64,000 nucleotides of DNA from Lysobacterales bacterium PRO7 (GTDB lineage Bacteria; Pseudomonadota; Gammaproteobacteria; Xanthomonadales; Rhodanobacteraceae), in contig QWHH01000002.1 in the NCBI GenBank assembly GCA_021404785.1, forward strand, positions 62,001 to 126,000, read 5' to 3'. The stretch's first letter is position 1, and each line of letters starts with the position of its first letter. Both the position numbers and the translations under genes were made by a program. The notes under the pieces were generated by a model, which was given only the letters and a program-made list of their open reading frames with translations, was not told the DNA's origin and did no database searches. Positions 7,576 to 15,984 of this stretch are shown piece by piece.

Positions 7576-9210
7576 ATGCGCAAGGCTATTGGTTCCGTCG
7601 TTTCCACGCTCGCGCTGGCCATTTCGATGGCCGCATCGGCCGCGAGTTTCAGCTACCACGGCAGCTTGCAGGACAACGGCAAACCGGCCAACGGCAAATA
7701 CGATCTTCAACTGACCCTGTATTCGGCGGCACAAGGCGGCAAGGTCGTTGGCGGTCCGCTGACCTTGTACGCCGTGCCGGTGCAGCACGGCAGCTTCAAC
7801 ACGCAGGCCGATTTCGGCCCGATGGCGAACGTGCAAAACGCGTGGTTGGCGGTCAACGTCAAGACTGCCGGCAGATCGCAATTCAGCGCACTGGGCGCAC
7901 GCGCGCCGGTGAGTGCGGATGCCACCGTCGCGACCGGCAGCGTCTGCCCCGGCGCGTGGACGCTGGCGGGCAATGCGGGCAATCCGGCCGGCAGTTATCT
8001 CGGTACCGCCGACAGCAATCCGCTGTATTTCGAAGTCAACGGAACGACGATAGGACAGCTTTTTACATCCGAAGACTCGAATGTTCCGGATGCGCCGAAC
8101 GTGGTGTTTGGAAGCGGCAACAATGACGTGGAAAGTTCAGCCGGCGCAACAATTGCCGGCGGCGGACGGCCCGTGTCCTACTGTGGAGCGAACGGCACCA
8201 GTTCATGCTGGAATTATGTCAATGGCAACTACGGCACCATCGGCGGCGGACGAGGCAATCAGGTCTATGCTTATGCGGGCACCATTCCCGGCGGCGGTGA
8301 CAATAGCGTCAACGAGAACTATGCGACGATCGGGGGCGGTTCCAAAAATTCCGCGAGCGGTGCCTATTCAGCCATCGCCGGTGGCGTGAGCAACAATACT
8401 GGCGGCAACGCTGTCGGCGCCACCATCGGCGGCGGAGTTACGAACTCGGCAAATGGGCCATATGCAACAGTACCTGGCGGTATCGGCAACATAGCCGCGG
8501 GCACGTCCAGCTTTGCCGCCGGGCAATACGCCCAAGCCAACCACGCCGGCAGTTTCGTCTGGAGCGACGCAACCGGATCTGCGGCAACACCGTTCGCATC
8601 GAGCGCGGCCGATCAATTTCTGATCAAGGCCAGTGGCGGGGTAGGCATTGGCACCAACGCTCCTGAGCCGTCAGTACAAGTCGATGTGGAAACTGGAGAC
8701 CAAATCGGAATCCTCGCCCAGAACAACTCGATATCCCATCAGACCATCTATGCCTATAACACGGGCGGCGGAACGGCGCTGTTCGTTGGAAGCAAGAGTC
8801 CCACACAATTAGTCATTACTACCTCGACAGGAGCTGATCTGACGGAGGGCGGCGTCTGGGAAAACGCTTCTGATCGCAATCTCAAGAGGGGCTTTCAGGC
8901 CGTTGACGTCGGCCACATCCTCAGTGAAGTCGTCGCCATGCCGGTCACGCGCTGGTTCTATAAAACCGAGGGCGACGCCATCCACCATATCGGCCCGGTT
9001 GCGCAGGATTTCTACGCTGCATTCGGCCTGGGCCGCAGTGACAAAACCATCGGCACGGTGGACGAAGGGGGCGTGGCACTGGCCGCGATCCAGGGTCTGA
9101 ACCAGAAGGTCGAAAAAGAGAACGTAGCGCTGAAATCCGAAAACGCGACATTGAAGGCGGAAATCAACGCAATCCGGGCGCGCCTGGACAAGATCGACGG
9201 GAGGAAGTGA
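7576..9210 (+). CDS. secreted repeat protein with C-terminal Peptidase_S74-type chaperone domain
   Basis: A 544-residue exported protein. A signal peptide (residues 1 to about 22, ending ASA-ASF) leads into a beta-rich domain. Roughly residues 170-330 are Gly/Ala/Asn repeats of the type ATIGGGxxNxxxGxYATI, like trimeric adhesin or tail-spike stems. The C-terminal part (from about residue 430, ASDRNLKRGF) is an S74 intramolecular chaperone of endosialidase type. Ser432 and Lys437 are in the usual places for self-cleavage, and a coiled coil covers about 507-541. Such domains trimerise the fibre and then clip themselves off. A GGAGGACA ribosome binding site and the element at 7510 precede it. 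The next gene starts 1 bp after its stop. A trimeric surface fibre is the likely product; the ligand is unknown. Confidence 0.85.
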   Translation: MRKAIGSVVSTLALAISMAASAASFSYHGSLQDNGKPANGKYDLQLTLYSAAQGGKVVGGPLTLYAVPVQHGSFNTQADFGPMANVQNAWLAVNVKTAGRSQFSALGARAPVSADATVATGSVCPGAWTLAGNAGNPAGSYLGTADSNPLYFEVNGTTIGQLFTSEDSNVPDAPNVVFGSGNNDVESSAGATIAGGGRPVSYCGANGTSSCWNYVNGNYGTIGGGRGNQVYAYAGTIPGGGDNSVNENYATIGGGSKNSASGAYSAIAGGVSNNTGGNAVGATIGGGVTNSANGPYATVPGGIGNIAAGTSSFAAGQYAQANHAGSFVWSDATGSAATPFASSAADQFLIKASGGVGIGTNAPEPSVQVDVETGDQIGILAQNNSISHQTIYAYNTGGGTALFVGSKSPTQLVITTSTGADLTEGGVWENASDRNLKRGFQAVDVGHILSEVVAMPVTRWFYKTEGDAIHHIGPVAQDFYAAFGLGRSDKTIGTVDEGGVALAAIQGLNQKVEKENVALKSENATLKAEINAIRARLDKIDGRK

Positions 9211-9211
9211 C

Positions 9212-9496
9212 ATGCGCGCCCAACGCATGCTTATCCTCGCCACTGCAGTGTTGGCTGGCAGTTCGGCTTTCGCCGCACAGTTCTCGCTCAGCGGCACCGC
9301 GCGCTTGTCGCAAGACGCGCCTGCGCAAACCAACTCACGCTATTCGCTACGCGCGCAGTTGACCGCAGCGGCAACGAGCGGCGCGGCCGCGCAATCCGGT
9401 GCGCGCTATACCCTGTTCGCCACCCTCACGACGACCTCGCTGGCCTGCCACAACGACACCATCTTCCGTGATGATTTCGATGGCGACGGGTTCTGA
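9212..9496 (+). CDS. small secreted protein with IFRDDFDGDGF tail
   Basis: A 94-residue protein with a clear signal peptide (MRAQRMLILATAVLAGSSAFA, cut near residue 21). A mature region of two short repeats follows (SGTARLSQDAPAQTNSRYSL and AATSGAAAQSGARYTLFATL, each about 20 residues with ending [RY]YSL/RYTL). It ends TIFRDDFDGDGF, a variant of the tail on six other secreted proteins in this window. Its ribosome binding site GGGAGGAAG lies inside the end of the S74 gene, so the two are co-translated. No known domain; perhaps a partner of the S74 fibre. Confidence 0.75.
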   Translation: MRAQRMLILATAVLAGSSAFAAQFSLSGTARLSQDAPAQTNSRYSLRAQLTAAATSGAAAQSGARYTLFATLTTTSLACHNDTIFRDDFDGDGF

Positions 9497-9554
9497 AGCA
9501 AAAACCATGTATCAAGTCTCGCCGGTACCCAACATCAAACGCTAACCTGTCTTC

Positions 9555-9582
9555 GTGTAATCCTTTCCCGCAACTCCGGAAT
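9555..9582 (+). promoter_or_regulatory. GTGTAATC-N16-GAAT element (copy 2), candidate ECF promoter
   Basis: GTGTAATC (9555-9562), 16 nt, GAAT (9579-9582), 38 bp before the ATG at 9621, the same distance as copy 1. A second possible promoter (TCGCCG, 18 nt, TAACCT at 9519-9548) lies just upstream. Confidence 0.5.
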
Positions 9583-9620
9583 GTAGTGATGGCTACCCGC
9601 CAAGGCTTCCGGAGGACACC

Positions 9621-10958
9621 ATGCGATACCTGTTCGCGATTCTTTCAGCGTTTGCGCTTTGCCCCGATGCGTTTGCTGTCTCGTCGCAGGCACAAACGAA
9701 TCAGTTAGCGGTCACGTTGCAACTGGCCGGACTGCCTTCCACGATTACCCTGTGCCGCGATCCGGCATCGGCCCAGAACGGCACCGACGAGCAATGGTTG
9801 GTCCCGATAGACATGGACAACAATCCCAACACGCCGAGCGGAAGCAACGCCATTGCGGGCGCGGAAGTGGTCCTGCTGGCGGAGACCCTGCCCCAGACAG
9901 CGGGTTGCACGCCCACCAGCGCCAGTACGGGGAGCAGCATCATTGCTGGAGTTCTTGTCTGGAATGCTGCGCAAAACAACTACGTCGACAGCGGCCAATC
10001 CGCCATCATTTCCATCGGGGCGAATTCGTTCACCATCGTGACCGACATTGCAGGCGTGCTGGCCAATCTGAGCACGGCTTCCAAATACTTTGCGGCCAGC
10101 CTGGGAAGCTATACGGCCGCGGGATCCGGGGCAACCAGCACTTTCGACAACACGAACGAAATCAGCATCGGCAATAGCGTCACCAGTCCAGCCGGGAATG
10201 TGCAAAATTGCGTAGCGTCGGGATGCAGCAGTTCGTCATCGTGGTATCCGCTGGTCGATCTCGTTGGTCTGAGTTCAAGCACGACCTCGCCGCTTCCCTC
10301 ACCGCCCCCGCCGCCACCGCCACCGCCACCATTCGGCGCGAATACCGTGGACACCGAGTTCGATCTCGCCTCGCTGCCGGCAAGCATCAATACGTGTCCC
10401 GGCAACCGTGCCGGTTACGGATATGACCTGATCTGGATCGCCGGCATCAGCTACAACGCGCAACTCGGAGCTTACGAAACACTCATCACCGCGCATACAC
10501 CGTTGGCGTATGGGTGTGGCGGCATCCTGTCACTCACGACGCTGGACGGCACGCTATTTCACTTGGATCCAACCAATTTTGCGAATGGCTACACGTTCGT
10601 CTCCAATCTGCCGGTCACGGTGGACACTGTCCACGGCAAGATTCTCGTCCAGGCGGATCGCACGAATCCGTATCTTGCCGCCCTTTCCTCGAGCACACCT
10701 GTACAGTATTTCACTTCCGAAGAGGTCACCACCTCCGGTGCAGGCGACTTTTCGCCCATCGCTGCCGCTGCAGCATTGTTCCAAACGTATCCGCAAGACA
10801 CCGGCCCGCAGTTCGATTTCGGCAGCAGCTTCACCACGCCAAGCAATAATGTCTGCACCTCGACGAGCAGTTGCACATCCTCGGCGAGTCCGCAAATCGA
10901 TCTGATCGGCGGCACCGCGCACATGGACGACTACATTTTTCGCAACGGCTTCGAATAA
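9621..10958 (+). CDS. secreted two-domain protein with poly-proline linker and IFRNGFE tail
   Basis: A 445-residue exported protein. The signal peptide is residues 1 to about 19 (FAILSAFALCPDAFA). The mature part has two related domains joined by a Pro-rich linker at about residues 227-240 (LPSP followed by ten Pro). Each half begins with a similar phrase (VTLQLAGLPSTITLC and TEFDLASLPASINTC), so the halves look like an internal duplication with a conserved Cys. It ends DDYIFRNGFE. No catalytic motif was recognised; the beta-rich, Ser/Thr-rich composition suits an extracellular or outer-surface protein. It follows the element at 9555 and GGAGGACA. Its role is unknown, but its leader links it to the S74 gene. 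Confidence 0.75.
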   Translation: MRYLFAILSAFALCPDAFAVSSQAQTNQLAVTLQLAGLPSTITLCRDPASAQNGTDEQWLVPIDMDNNPNTPSGSNAIAGAEVVLLAETLPQTAGCTPTSASTGSSIIAGVLVWNAAQNNYVDSGQSAIISIGANSFTIVTDIAGVLANLSTASKYFAASLGSYTAAGSGATSTFDNTNEISIGNSVTSPAGNVQNCVASGCSSSSSWYPLVDLVGLSSSTTSPLPSPPPPPPPPPPFGANTVDTEFDLASLPASINTCPGNRAGYGYDLIWIAGISYNAQLGAYETLITAHTPLAYGCGGILSLTTLDGTLFHLDPTNFANGYTFVSNLPVTVDTVHGKILVQADRTNPYLAALSSSTPVQYFTSEEVTTSGAGDFSPIAAAAALFQTYPQDTGPQFDFGSSFTTPSNNVCTSTSSCTSSASPQIDLIGGTAHMDDYIFRNGFE

Positions 10959-10971
10959 GCTACGTCAAGTC

Positions 10972-11000
10972 TTGCCGGCATTCCGGCCGAGGGCTAACCT
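10972..11000 (+). promoter_or_regulatory. candidate promoter of dnaE
   Basis: TTGCCG, 17 nt, TAACCT, with the presumed -10 22 bp before the dnaE ATG. An imperfect hairpin (GGGCTA/TAGCCC, 10991-11013) overlaps the -10. A related sequence lies at 9512-9549. Weak consensus match. Confidence 0.3.
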
Positions 11001-11022
11001 GCAAAGGTAGCCCCCGGTCGCC

Positions 11023-14000
11023 ATGAATCCCTCCTTCGTACACCTTCACATCCACAGCGAGTATTCGCTGGTCGATTCGACCCTGCGCCTGCCGGACAAG
11101 CCCGAATACGGCGATCCGGCCAAGGCGAAGCGGCCGAATGTGATCAGCCGCGCCGTGCAGATGGGTTTGCCGGCGCTCGCGCTCACGGACGAAAGCAACC
11201 TGTTCGCGCTGGTGAAGTTCTATCGCGCCGCGGAAGCGAACGGCGTCAAGCCCATTGCCGGCGCGGATTTGTGGATCACCGGCGCTGATGCCAACTCGCC
11301 ATCGCGAATAACCCTGCTCTGCCAGAACCGCGAAGGTTATCTGCACCTGTCGCAACTCATTTCGCGCAGCTACACGCAAGGACGGCACGGCGATCGCGCA
11401 CTGGTCGATCCGGCGTGGTTCGACGGACACAGCGCGGGCCTGATCGCACTGGCCGGACGCGACAGTGATATCGGCCGGCATCTCGTCGCCGGCAAGCAGG
11501 ATGCAGCGCTCGCCGCAACGCACGCATGGTTGCGGCATTTCGAGGATCGCCTGTACCTGGAACTCACACGTTGCGGCCATGCCGACGAGGCGGCGTTCAT
11601 TCCCGCCGCGCTGCGACTTGCCGCCGACGCCGATTGCCCGGTGGTCGCAACCAACGACGTGCGCTTCGGCGCGCGCGAGGACTTCGACGCGCACGAGGCG
11701 CGCGTGTGCATCCACCAGGGCCGTCTGCTCAACGATCCCAAGCGTCCGCGCGACTTCACGCCCGAGCAGTACTTGAAATCCGCCGAGGAAATGGCCGCAC
11801 TGTTCGCCGACATTCCCGAAGCGCTGGAAAACAGCGTCGAGATCGCGCGGCGCTGCAATCTGGAAATGAAGTTCGGTGAGTATTTCCTGCCGGCATTTCC
11901 GGTTCCGGCGAAAGCCGACGAAAAATCCTTCATCCGCGATCAGGCGCACGCCGGTTTGGCTGCGCGCCTTGGCAAGCACGGCTGCGCGCCGGGATTCGCG
12001 CCATCCGACTACGCGAGCCGGCTCGACGCCGAACTCGACACCATCGTCAAGATGGGCTTTGCCGGATACTTTCTGATCGTCGCCGACTTCATCGGCTGGG
12101 CGAAGCAGCACGACATTCCGGTCGGACCGGGACGCGGCTCTGGCGCGGGTTCCGTCGTCGCGTGGGCACTCGGCATCACGGACCTGGATCCGTTGCGCTA
12201 CGGCCTGCTGTTCGAGCGCTTCCTCAATCCCGAACGCGTGTCCATGCCCGACTTCGACGTCGATTTCTGCATGGATAGGCGCGATGAAGTGATCGACTAC
12301 GTCGCGCAAAAATACGGCCGCGAGAAAGTCAGCCAGATCATCACCTACGGCACGATGGCGGCGAAAGCCGTGCTGCGTGACGCCGGCCGCGTGCTCGGCA
12401 TGGGTTACGGTCAGGTCGATTCCATCGCCAAGCTCATTCCGCTCAAACCGGCCGATCCGCTAAGCCTTGACGATGCGCTGGGATCGAGCGAGCGTTCGCG
12501 CCGCGAATCCGATCGCATCGTCCCCGAGTTCAAGCAACGCTACGAAGCCGAGGACGAGGTGCGCGAACTGGTCGATCTCGCGCGCAGCATCGAGGACCTG
12601 GTGCGCAATGCCGGCAAGCACGCCGGCGGCGTGGTGATCGCGCCGAGCGCGTTGACCGATTTCGCGCCGCTGTATTGCGAAGATGGCGGCGACGGCGTCG
12701 TCACCCAATTCGACAAGGACGACGTCGAATCCGTGGGCCTGGTCAAGTTCGACTTCCTCGGCCTGCGCACGCTGACCATCATCGACTGGGCGGTGAAGGC
12801 GATCAATGAGTGCCGTACCGCGACGGGCGAAGCGCCGCTCGACATCTCCGCCATCCCGCTCGACGACCCGCGCGTGTTCGCGCTGTTCCAGAACGCGCAG
12901 ACCGCCGCCGTGTTCCAGTTCGAAGGCGGCGGCATGCAGCGCCTGCTCAAGGAAGCAAAGCCCGACCGCTTCGAAGACCTGATCGCACTCAACGCCTTGT
13001 ACCGGCCGGGGCCGATGGACCTGATCCCCAGCTACGTCGCGCGAAAGCACGGGCGCGAACAGGTCAGTTATCCCGATCCGCGCGTCGAACCGATCCTGAA
13101 AGAGACCTACGGCATCATGGTCTATCAGGAGCAGGTCATGCAGATGGCGCAGATCGTCGGCGGCTACTCGCTGGGCGGCGCCGACCTGTTGCGCCGCGCG
13201 ATGGGCAAGAAAATCGCCGCCGAGATGGCCAAACATCGCGTCGTCTTCGGCGAAGGCGCGGCGAAGCACGGTGTACCCGAACACAAGGCCGACGCCATCT
13301 TCGACCTGATGGAAAAATTCGCCGGCTACGGCTTCAACAAATCGCACGCCGCCGCGTATTCCCTGGTCGCCTACCAGACCGCGTGGCTGAAAGTGCACTA
13401 CCCCGCGCAGTTCATGGCAGCGGTGCTGTCCAGCGACATGGACAACACCGACAAGGTCGTCGTCTTCCTAAATGAAGCGCGCGCGCTCGGCCTGACCGTG
13501 CAGCCGCCGGACGTCAATGCATCCGGGTACATGTTCGACGCGACCGACACGAAAACCATTCGCTACGGACTCGGCGCGATCAAGGGCGTCGGCCGCAACG
13601 CGGTGGAAAATATCGTGCAGGCGCGCAACAGCCCATTCGTCGATCTCGCCGATCTGTGCCAGCGCGTGGATGGCCAGAAGGTCAACAAGCGTGTGCTCGA
13701 AGCGCTGATCTTGTCCGGCGCGATGGATGCGCTCGGGGCGAACCGCGCCAGCCTGATGGCGCAATTGCCCGAATGCCTGCGCGCCGCCGAGCAGGCCGCG
13801 CGCGACGCCGAGGCCGGGCAGAACGACATGTTCGGCGCGGCCAGCGCGACGCCGGCGCCGCGCCTGAAATTGACGGATGTTTCCGAGTGGCCGCCCGAGC
13901 AACGCCTCGCGGGAGAGCGCGACACGCTCGGGCATTATCTGTCCGGGCACCCGACCCTGCTCTGGCGCGATACGCTCACGCAACTCGCCATCTGCCCGAT

Positions 14001-14586
14001 CGGCGAAATCGGCCAGCGCTACCAGCCGCCGAAGCCGCGCGCGGATGACGACGGCAACCGATTCCGGCGCGCGCCGGAAACGCTGTGGGTCATCGCCGGC
14101 CAACTCGTGGACTTGCGCAAGCGCGGCAATGATCAGGCCTTCGTGCAGATCGAAGACTGGAGCGGGCGCATCGAGGTGAGCCTGTTCCGCGAGTCCTTCG
14201 TCGAATTCGCGCCGCTGCTGACGCGCGATGCCATCCTCGTCGTCGAAGGCGGCCTCGCATGGGACGATTTCGCCGGCGCGCTGCGCATCCGCGCGCGTCG
14301 CGTGCTCACCCTCAACGAAGCCTGTGAGCGGCAGGCGAAACTGTTGCGCATCAACTGCAACGGCATCGGCGCGGATTTTCTTCCTGCCCTGCACGCTGCA
14401 CTGGCCGGCTATCGCGGCGGCCAGACGCCACTGCGCGTGCAGTACGGCAACGCCACTGGCAGCGCCGAGATCGAACTTGGCACCGACTGGCGCGTGCGTG
14501 CCACCGCTGATCTGAAACGCAGCCTCGACGCGCTGCCGGGCGTGAAGTCCACCGAATGGGTCCTCGGCCGGTCGAACGGCGGCTGA
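11023..14586 (+). CDS. dnaE: DNA polymerase III alpha subunit
   Basis: The 1187-residue replicative polymerase catalytic subunit, normal length for proteobacterial DnaE1. The N-terminal PHP domain begins FVHLHIHSEYSLVDST. The polymerase core has GPGRGSGAGSVVAW and the catalytic PDFDVDF, with Asp410 and Asp412 as metal ligands. The fingers region includes YQEQVMQ and GYGFNKSHAAAYS. A helix-hairpin-helix segment, an OB fold (LVDLRKRGNDQAFVQIEDWSG) and a C-terminal tau-binding region follow. It acts in the replisome with epsilon, theta and the beta clamp. It lies upstream of accA on the same strand with a 60-bp gap. Confidence 0.98.
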   Translation: MNPSFVHLHIHSEYSLVDSTLRLPDKPEYGDPAKAKRPNVISRAVQMGLPALALTDESNLFALVKFYRAAEANGVKPIAGADLWITGADANSPSRITLLCQNREGYLHLSQLISRSYTQGRHGDRALVDPAWFDGHSAGLIALAGRDSDIGRHLVAGKQDAALAATHAWLRHFEDRLYLELTRCGHADEAAFIPAALRLAADADCPVVATNDVRFGAREDFDAHEARVCIHQGRLLNDPKRPRDFTPEQYLKSAEEMAALFADIPEALENSVEIARRCNLEMKFGEYFLPAFPVPAKADEKSFIRDQAHAGLAARLGKHGCAPGFAPSDYASRLDAELDTIVKMGFAGYFLIVADFIGWAKQHDIPVGPGRGSGAGSVVAWALGITDLDPLRYGLLFERFLNPERVSMPDFDVDFCMDRRDEVIDYVAQKYGREKVSQIITYGTMAAKAVLRDAGRVLGMGYGQVDSIAKLIPLKPADPLSLDDALGSSERSRRESDRIVPEFKQRYEAEDEVRELVDLARSIEDLVRNAGKHAGGVVIAPSALTDFAPLYCEDGGDGVVTQFDKDDVESVGLVKFDFLGLRTLTIIDWAVKAINECRTATGEAPLDISAIPLDDPRVFALFQNAQTAAVFQFEGGGMQRLLKEAKPDRFEDLIALNALYRPGPMDLIPSYVARKHGREQVSYPDPRVEPILKETYGIMVYQEQVMQMAQIVGGYSLGGADLLRRAMGKKIAAEMAKHRVVFGEGAAKHGVPEHKADAIFDLMEKFAGYGFNKSHAAAYSLVAYQTAWLKVHYPAQFMAAVLSSDMDNTDKVVVFLNEARALGLTVQPPDVNASGYMFDATDTKTIRYGLGAIKGVGRNAVENIVQARNSPFVDLADLCQRVDGQKVNKRVLEALILSGAMDALGANRASLMAQLPECLRAAEQAARDAEAGQNDMFGAASATPAPRLKLTDVSEWPPEQRLAGERDTLGHYLSGHPTLLWRDTLTQLAICPIGEIGQRYQPPKPRADDDGNRFRRAPETLWVIAGQLVDLRKRGNDQAFVQIEDWSGRIEVSLFRESFVEFAPLLTRDAILVVEGGLAWDDFAGALRIRARRVLTLNEACERQAKLLRINCNGIGADFLPALHAALAGYRGGQTPLRVQYGNATGSAEIELGTDWRVRATADLKRSLDALPGVKSTEWVLGRSNGG

Positions 14587-14613
14587 TACGGGGTATTCCG
14601 CCCCGCCTGTGGC

Positions 14614-14619
14614 TATAAT
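14614..14619 (+). promoter_or_regulatory. candidate -10 box for accA
   Basis: A perfect TATAAT 28 bp upstream of the accA ATG, in the 60-bp gap after dnaE. No good -35 is seen 16-18 nt further up (GGGTAT), so accA may have its own weak promoter as well as read-through from dnaE. Confidence 0.35.
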
Positions 14620-14646
14620 TCGAAGCTTCGCGTCCACGTTTCCGGC

Positions 14647-15603
14647 ATGAATCCCAACTTCCTCGATTTCGAACAGCCCATCGCCGAACTGGAAGGCAAG
14701 ATCCAGGAGCTGCGCCATGCCAGCCATGGTCAGGCGTTCAACATTGAGGACGAAGTGCGCAAGCTGCGCGACAAGCTCAAGCGCAAGACCGCGGAAATCT
14801 TCAAGGACCTGACGCCCTGGCAGATCGCGCAACTGGCGCGGCACCCGGCACGGCCATACACGCTCGATTACGTGCAGACGATCTGCTCGGAATTCCACGA
14901 ACTCGCCGGCGACCGCGCCTACGCAGACGACGCGGCCATTGTCGGCGGACTCGCGCGCATGGACGGCCACTCGATCATGGTGATCGGCCAGCAGAAGGGC
15001 CGCGACACCAAGACCAAGATCCGGCGCAATTTCGGCATGCCGCGCCCGGAAGGCTATCGCAAAGCGCTGCGCCTGATGCAGATGGCCGAGCGCTTCGGCC
15101 TGCCGATCCTCACCTTCATCGACACGCCCGGCGCCTATCCCGGCGTCGGCGCCGAAGAGCGCGGCCAGTCCGAGGCGATCGCGCGCAACCTGCTGGAGAT
15201 GTCGCAACTGCGCGTGCCGATCGTGTGCACCGTGATCGGCGAAGGCGGTTCCGGCGGCGCGCTGGCGATCGGCGTCGGCGACCGCACCGTCATGTTGCAG
15301 TATTCGACCTACTCGGTGATTTCGCCGGAAGGCTGCGCATCGATCCTGTGGAAAACCGCCGACAAGGCCAAGGACGCCGCCGAGGCGCTCGGCATCACCG
15401 CGTCGCGCCTGCTCGAACTGGGCCTCATCGACAAGGTCGTGCGCGAGCCGCTCGGTGGCGCGCACCGCGACCCGCACGCGATGGCGATCCGCCTCAAGGC
15501 CGTGCTGCGCAACCAGCTCGACGAACTCGAACGCGGTGACCGCGCCGGGCTCGTCGGCGAGCGCTACAAGCGCCTGCGCCGCTACGGCGCGTTCAAGGCG
15601 TAA
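14647..15603 (+). CDS. accA: acetyl-CoA carboxylase carboxyltransferase subunit alpha
   Basis: A 318-residue alpha subunit of the carboxyltransferase, which with AccD moves CO2 from biotin-BCCP to acetyl-CoA to make malonyl-CoA for fatty-acid synthesis. The sequence opens [19 protein letters not shown] and includes [35 protein letters not shown], the oxyanion/acyl-CoA region [25 protein letters not shown], and [15 protein letters not shown]. All are typical and complete; E. coli AccA is 319 residues. It sits directly after dnaE as in many gammaproteobacteria, and its end overlaps the convergent small membrane protein gene by 11 bp. Confidence 0.98.
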   Translation: MNPNFLDFEQPIAELEGKIQELRHASHGQAFNIEDEVRKLRDKLKRKTAEIFKDLTPWQIAQLARHPARPYTLDYVQTICSEFHELAGDRAYADDAAIVGGLARMDGHSIMVIGQQKGRDTKTKIRRNFGMPRPEGYRKALRLMQMAERFGLPILTFIDTPGAYPGVGAEERGQSEAIARNLLEMSQLRVPIVCTVIGEGGSGGALAIGVGDRTVMLQYSTYSVISPEGCASILWKTADKAKDAAEALGITASRLLELGLIDKVVREPLGGAHRDPHAMAIRLKAVLRNQLDELERGDRAGLVGERYKRLRRYGAFKA

Positions 15604-15886
15604 CCTGGTCGACCTCGATCTCGATCCCGCCGACCATGCTGGCGACGAGGTTGTAGAGCGCCCCGCCGATCGCACCGGCGATAAAGCCGATCACGCCGTA
15701 CATGATCGGAAAAATGATCAGGGCGGCGATGCCCGCAACGCCGGCAATCGCGGATGCCTGTCCGCCGAAACTGCCGATCACCGCGCCGAACATCATGAAC
15801 AACAGCGCGATGAGAACGCCGAATATCGCCATCAGGACCATCTGGAATACCGCAAGCTTCAATACCGCAACGCGTTTGATGACCAT
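15593..15886 (-). CDS. small two-helix membrane protein (DUF3566-like)
   Basis: A 97-residue integral membrane protein. The start at 15886 is chosen because GGGGAAAA lies 5-12 nt upstream; an in-frame TTG/ATG extension is possible. It begins [15 protein letters not shown], has two long hydrophobic stretches (about residues 12-38 and 50-80) rich in Gly, Ala, Ile and Phe, and ends in a polar strand ([12 protein letters not shown]). The layout resembles small DUF3566-type transmembrane proteins whose function is unknown; this assignment is from memory of the pattern. It is convergent with accA and divergent from tilS. Confidence 0.75.
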   Translation of the reverse strand: MVIKRVAVLKLAVFQMVLMAIFGVLIALLFMMFGAVIGSFGGQASAIAGVAGIAALIIFPIMYGVIGFIAGAIGGALYNLVASMVGGIEIEVDQVTP

Positions 15887-15984
15887 TGCATTTTCCCCAT
15901 TCGTTTGACCCCGCCGCAACCGCGGGTGGCGTGACGCTAATCCAGGTTCATGCCTTGCGCAACCGGTTCTGGCACCATGCGCGA

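Noticed and set aside
8100..8570. Regular GGCGGCGG-rich spacing considered as a CRISPR or tandem DNA repeat
   Set aside because: The spacing is irregular and reflects the Gly-Gly-Gly coils of the exported S74 protein; no identical direct repeats with unique spacers.
13468..15675. A 735-codon open frame on the minus strand antisense to dnaE and accA
   Set aside because: It lies wholly opposite two certain genes, has a low-complexity Arg/Ala/Asp composition typical of GC-rich antisense frames and no family motifs.
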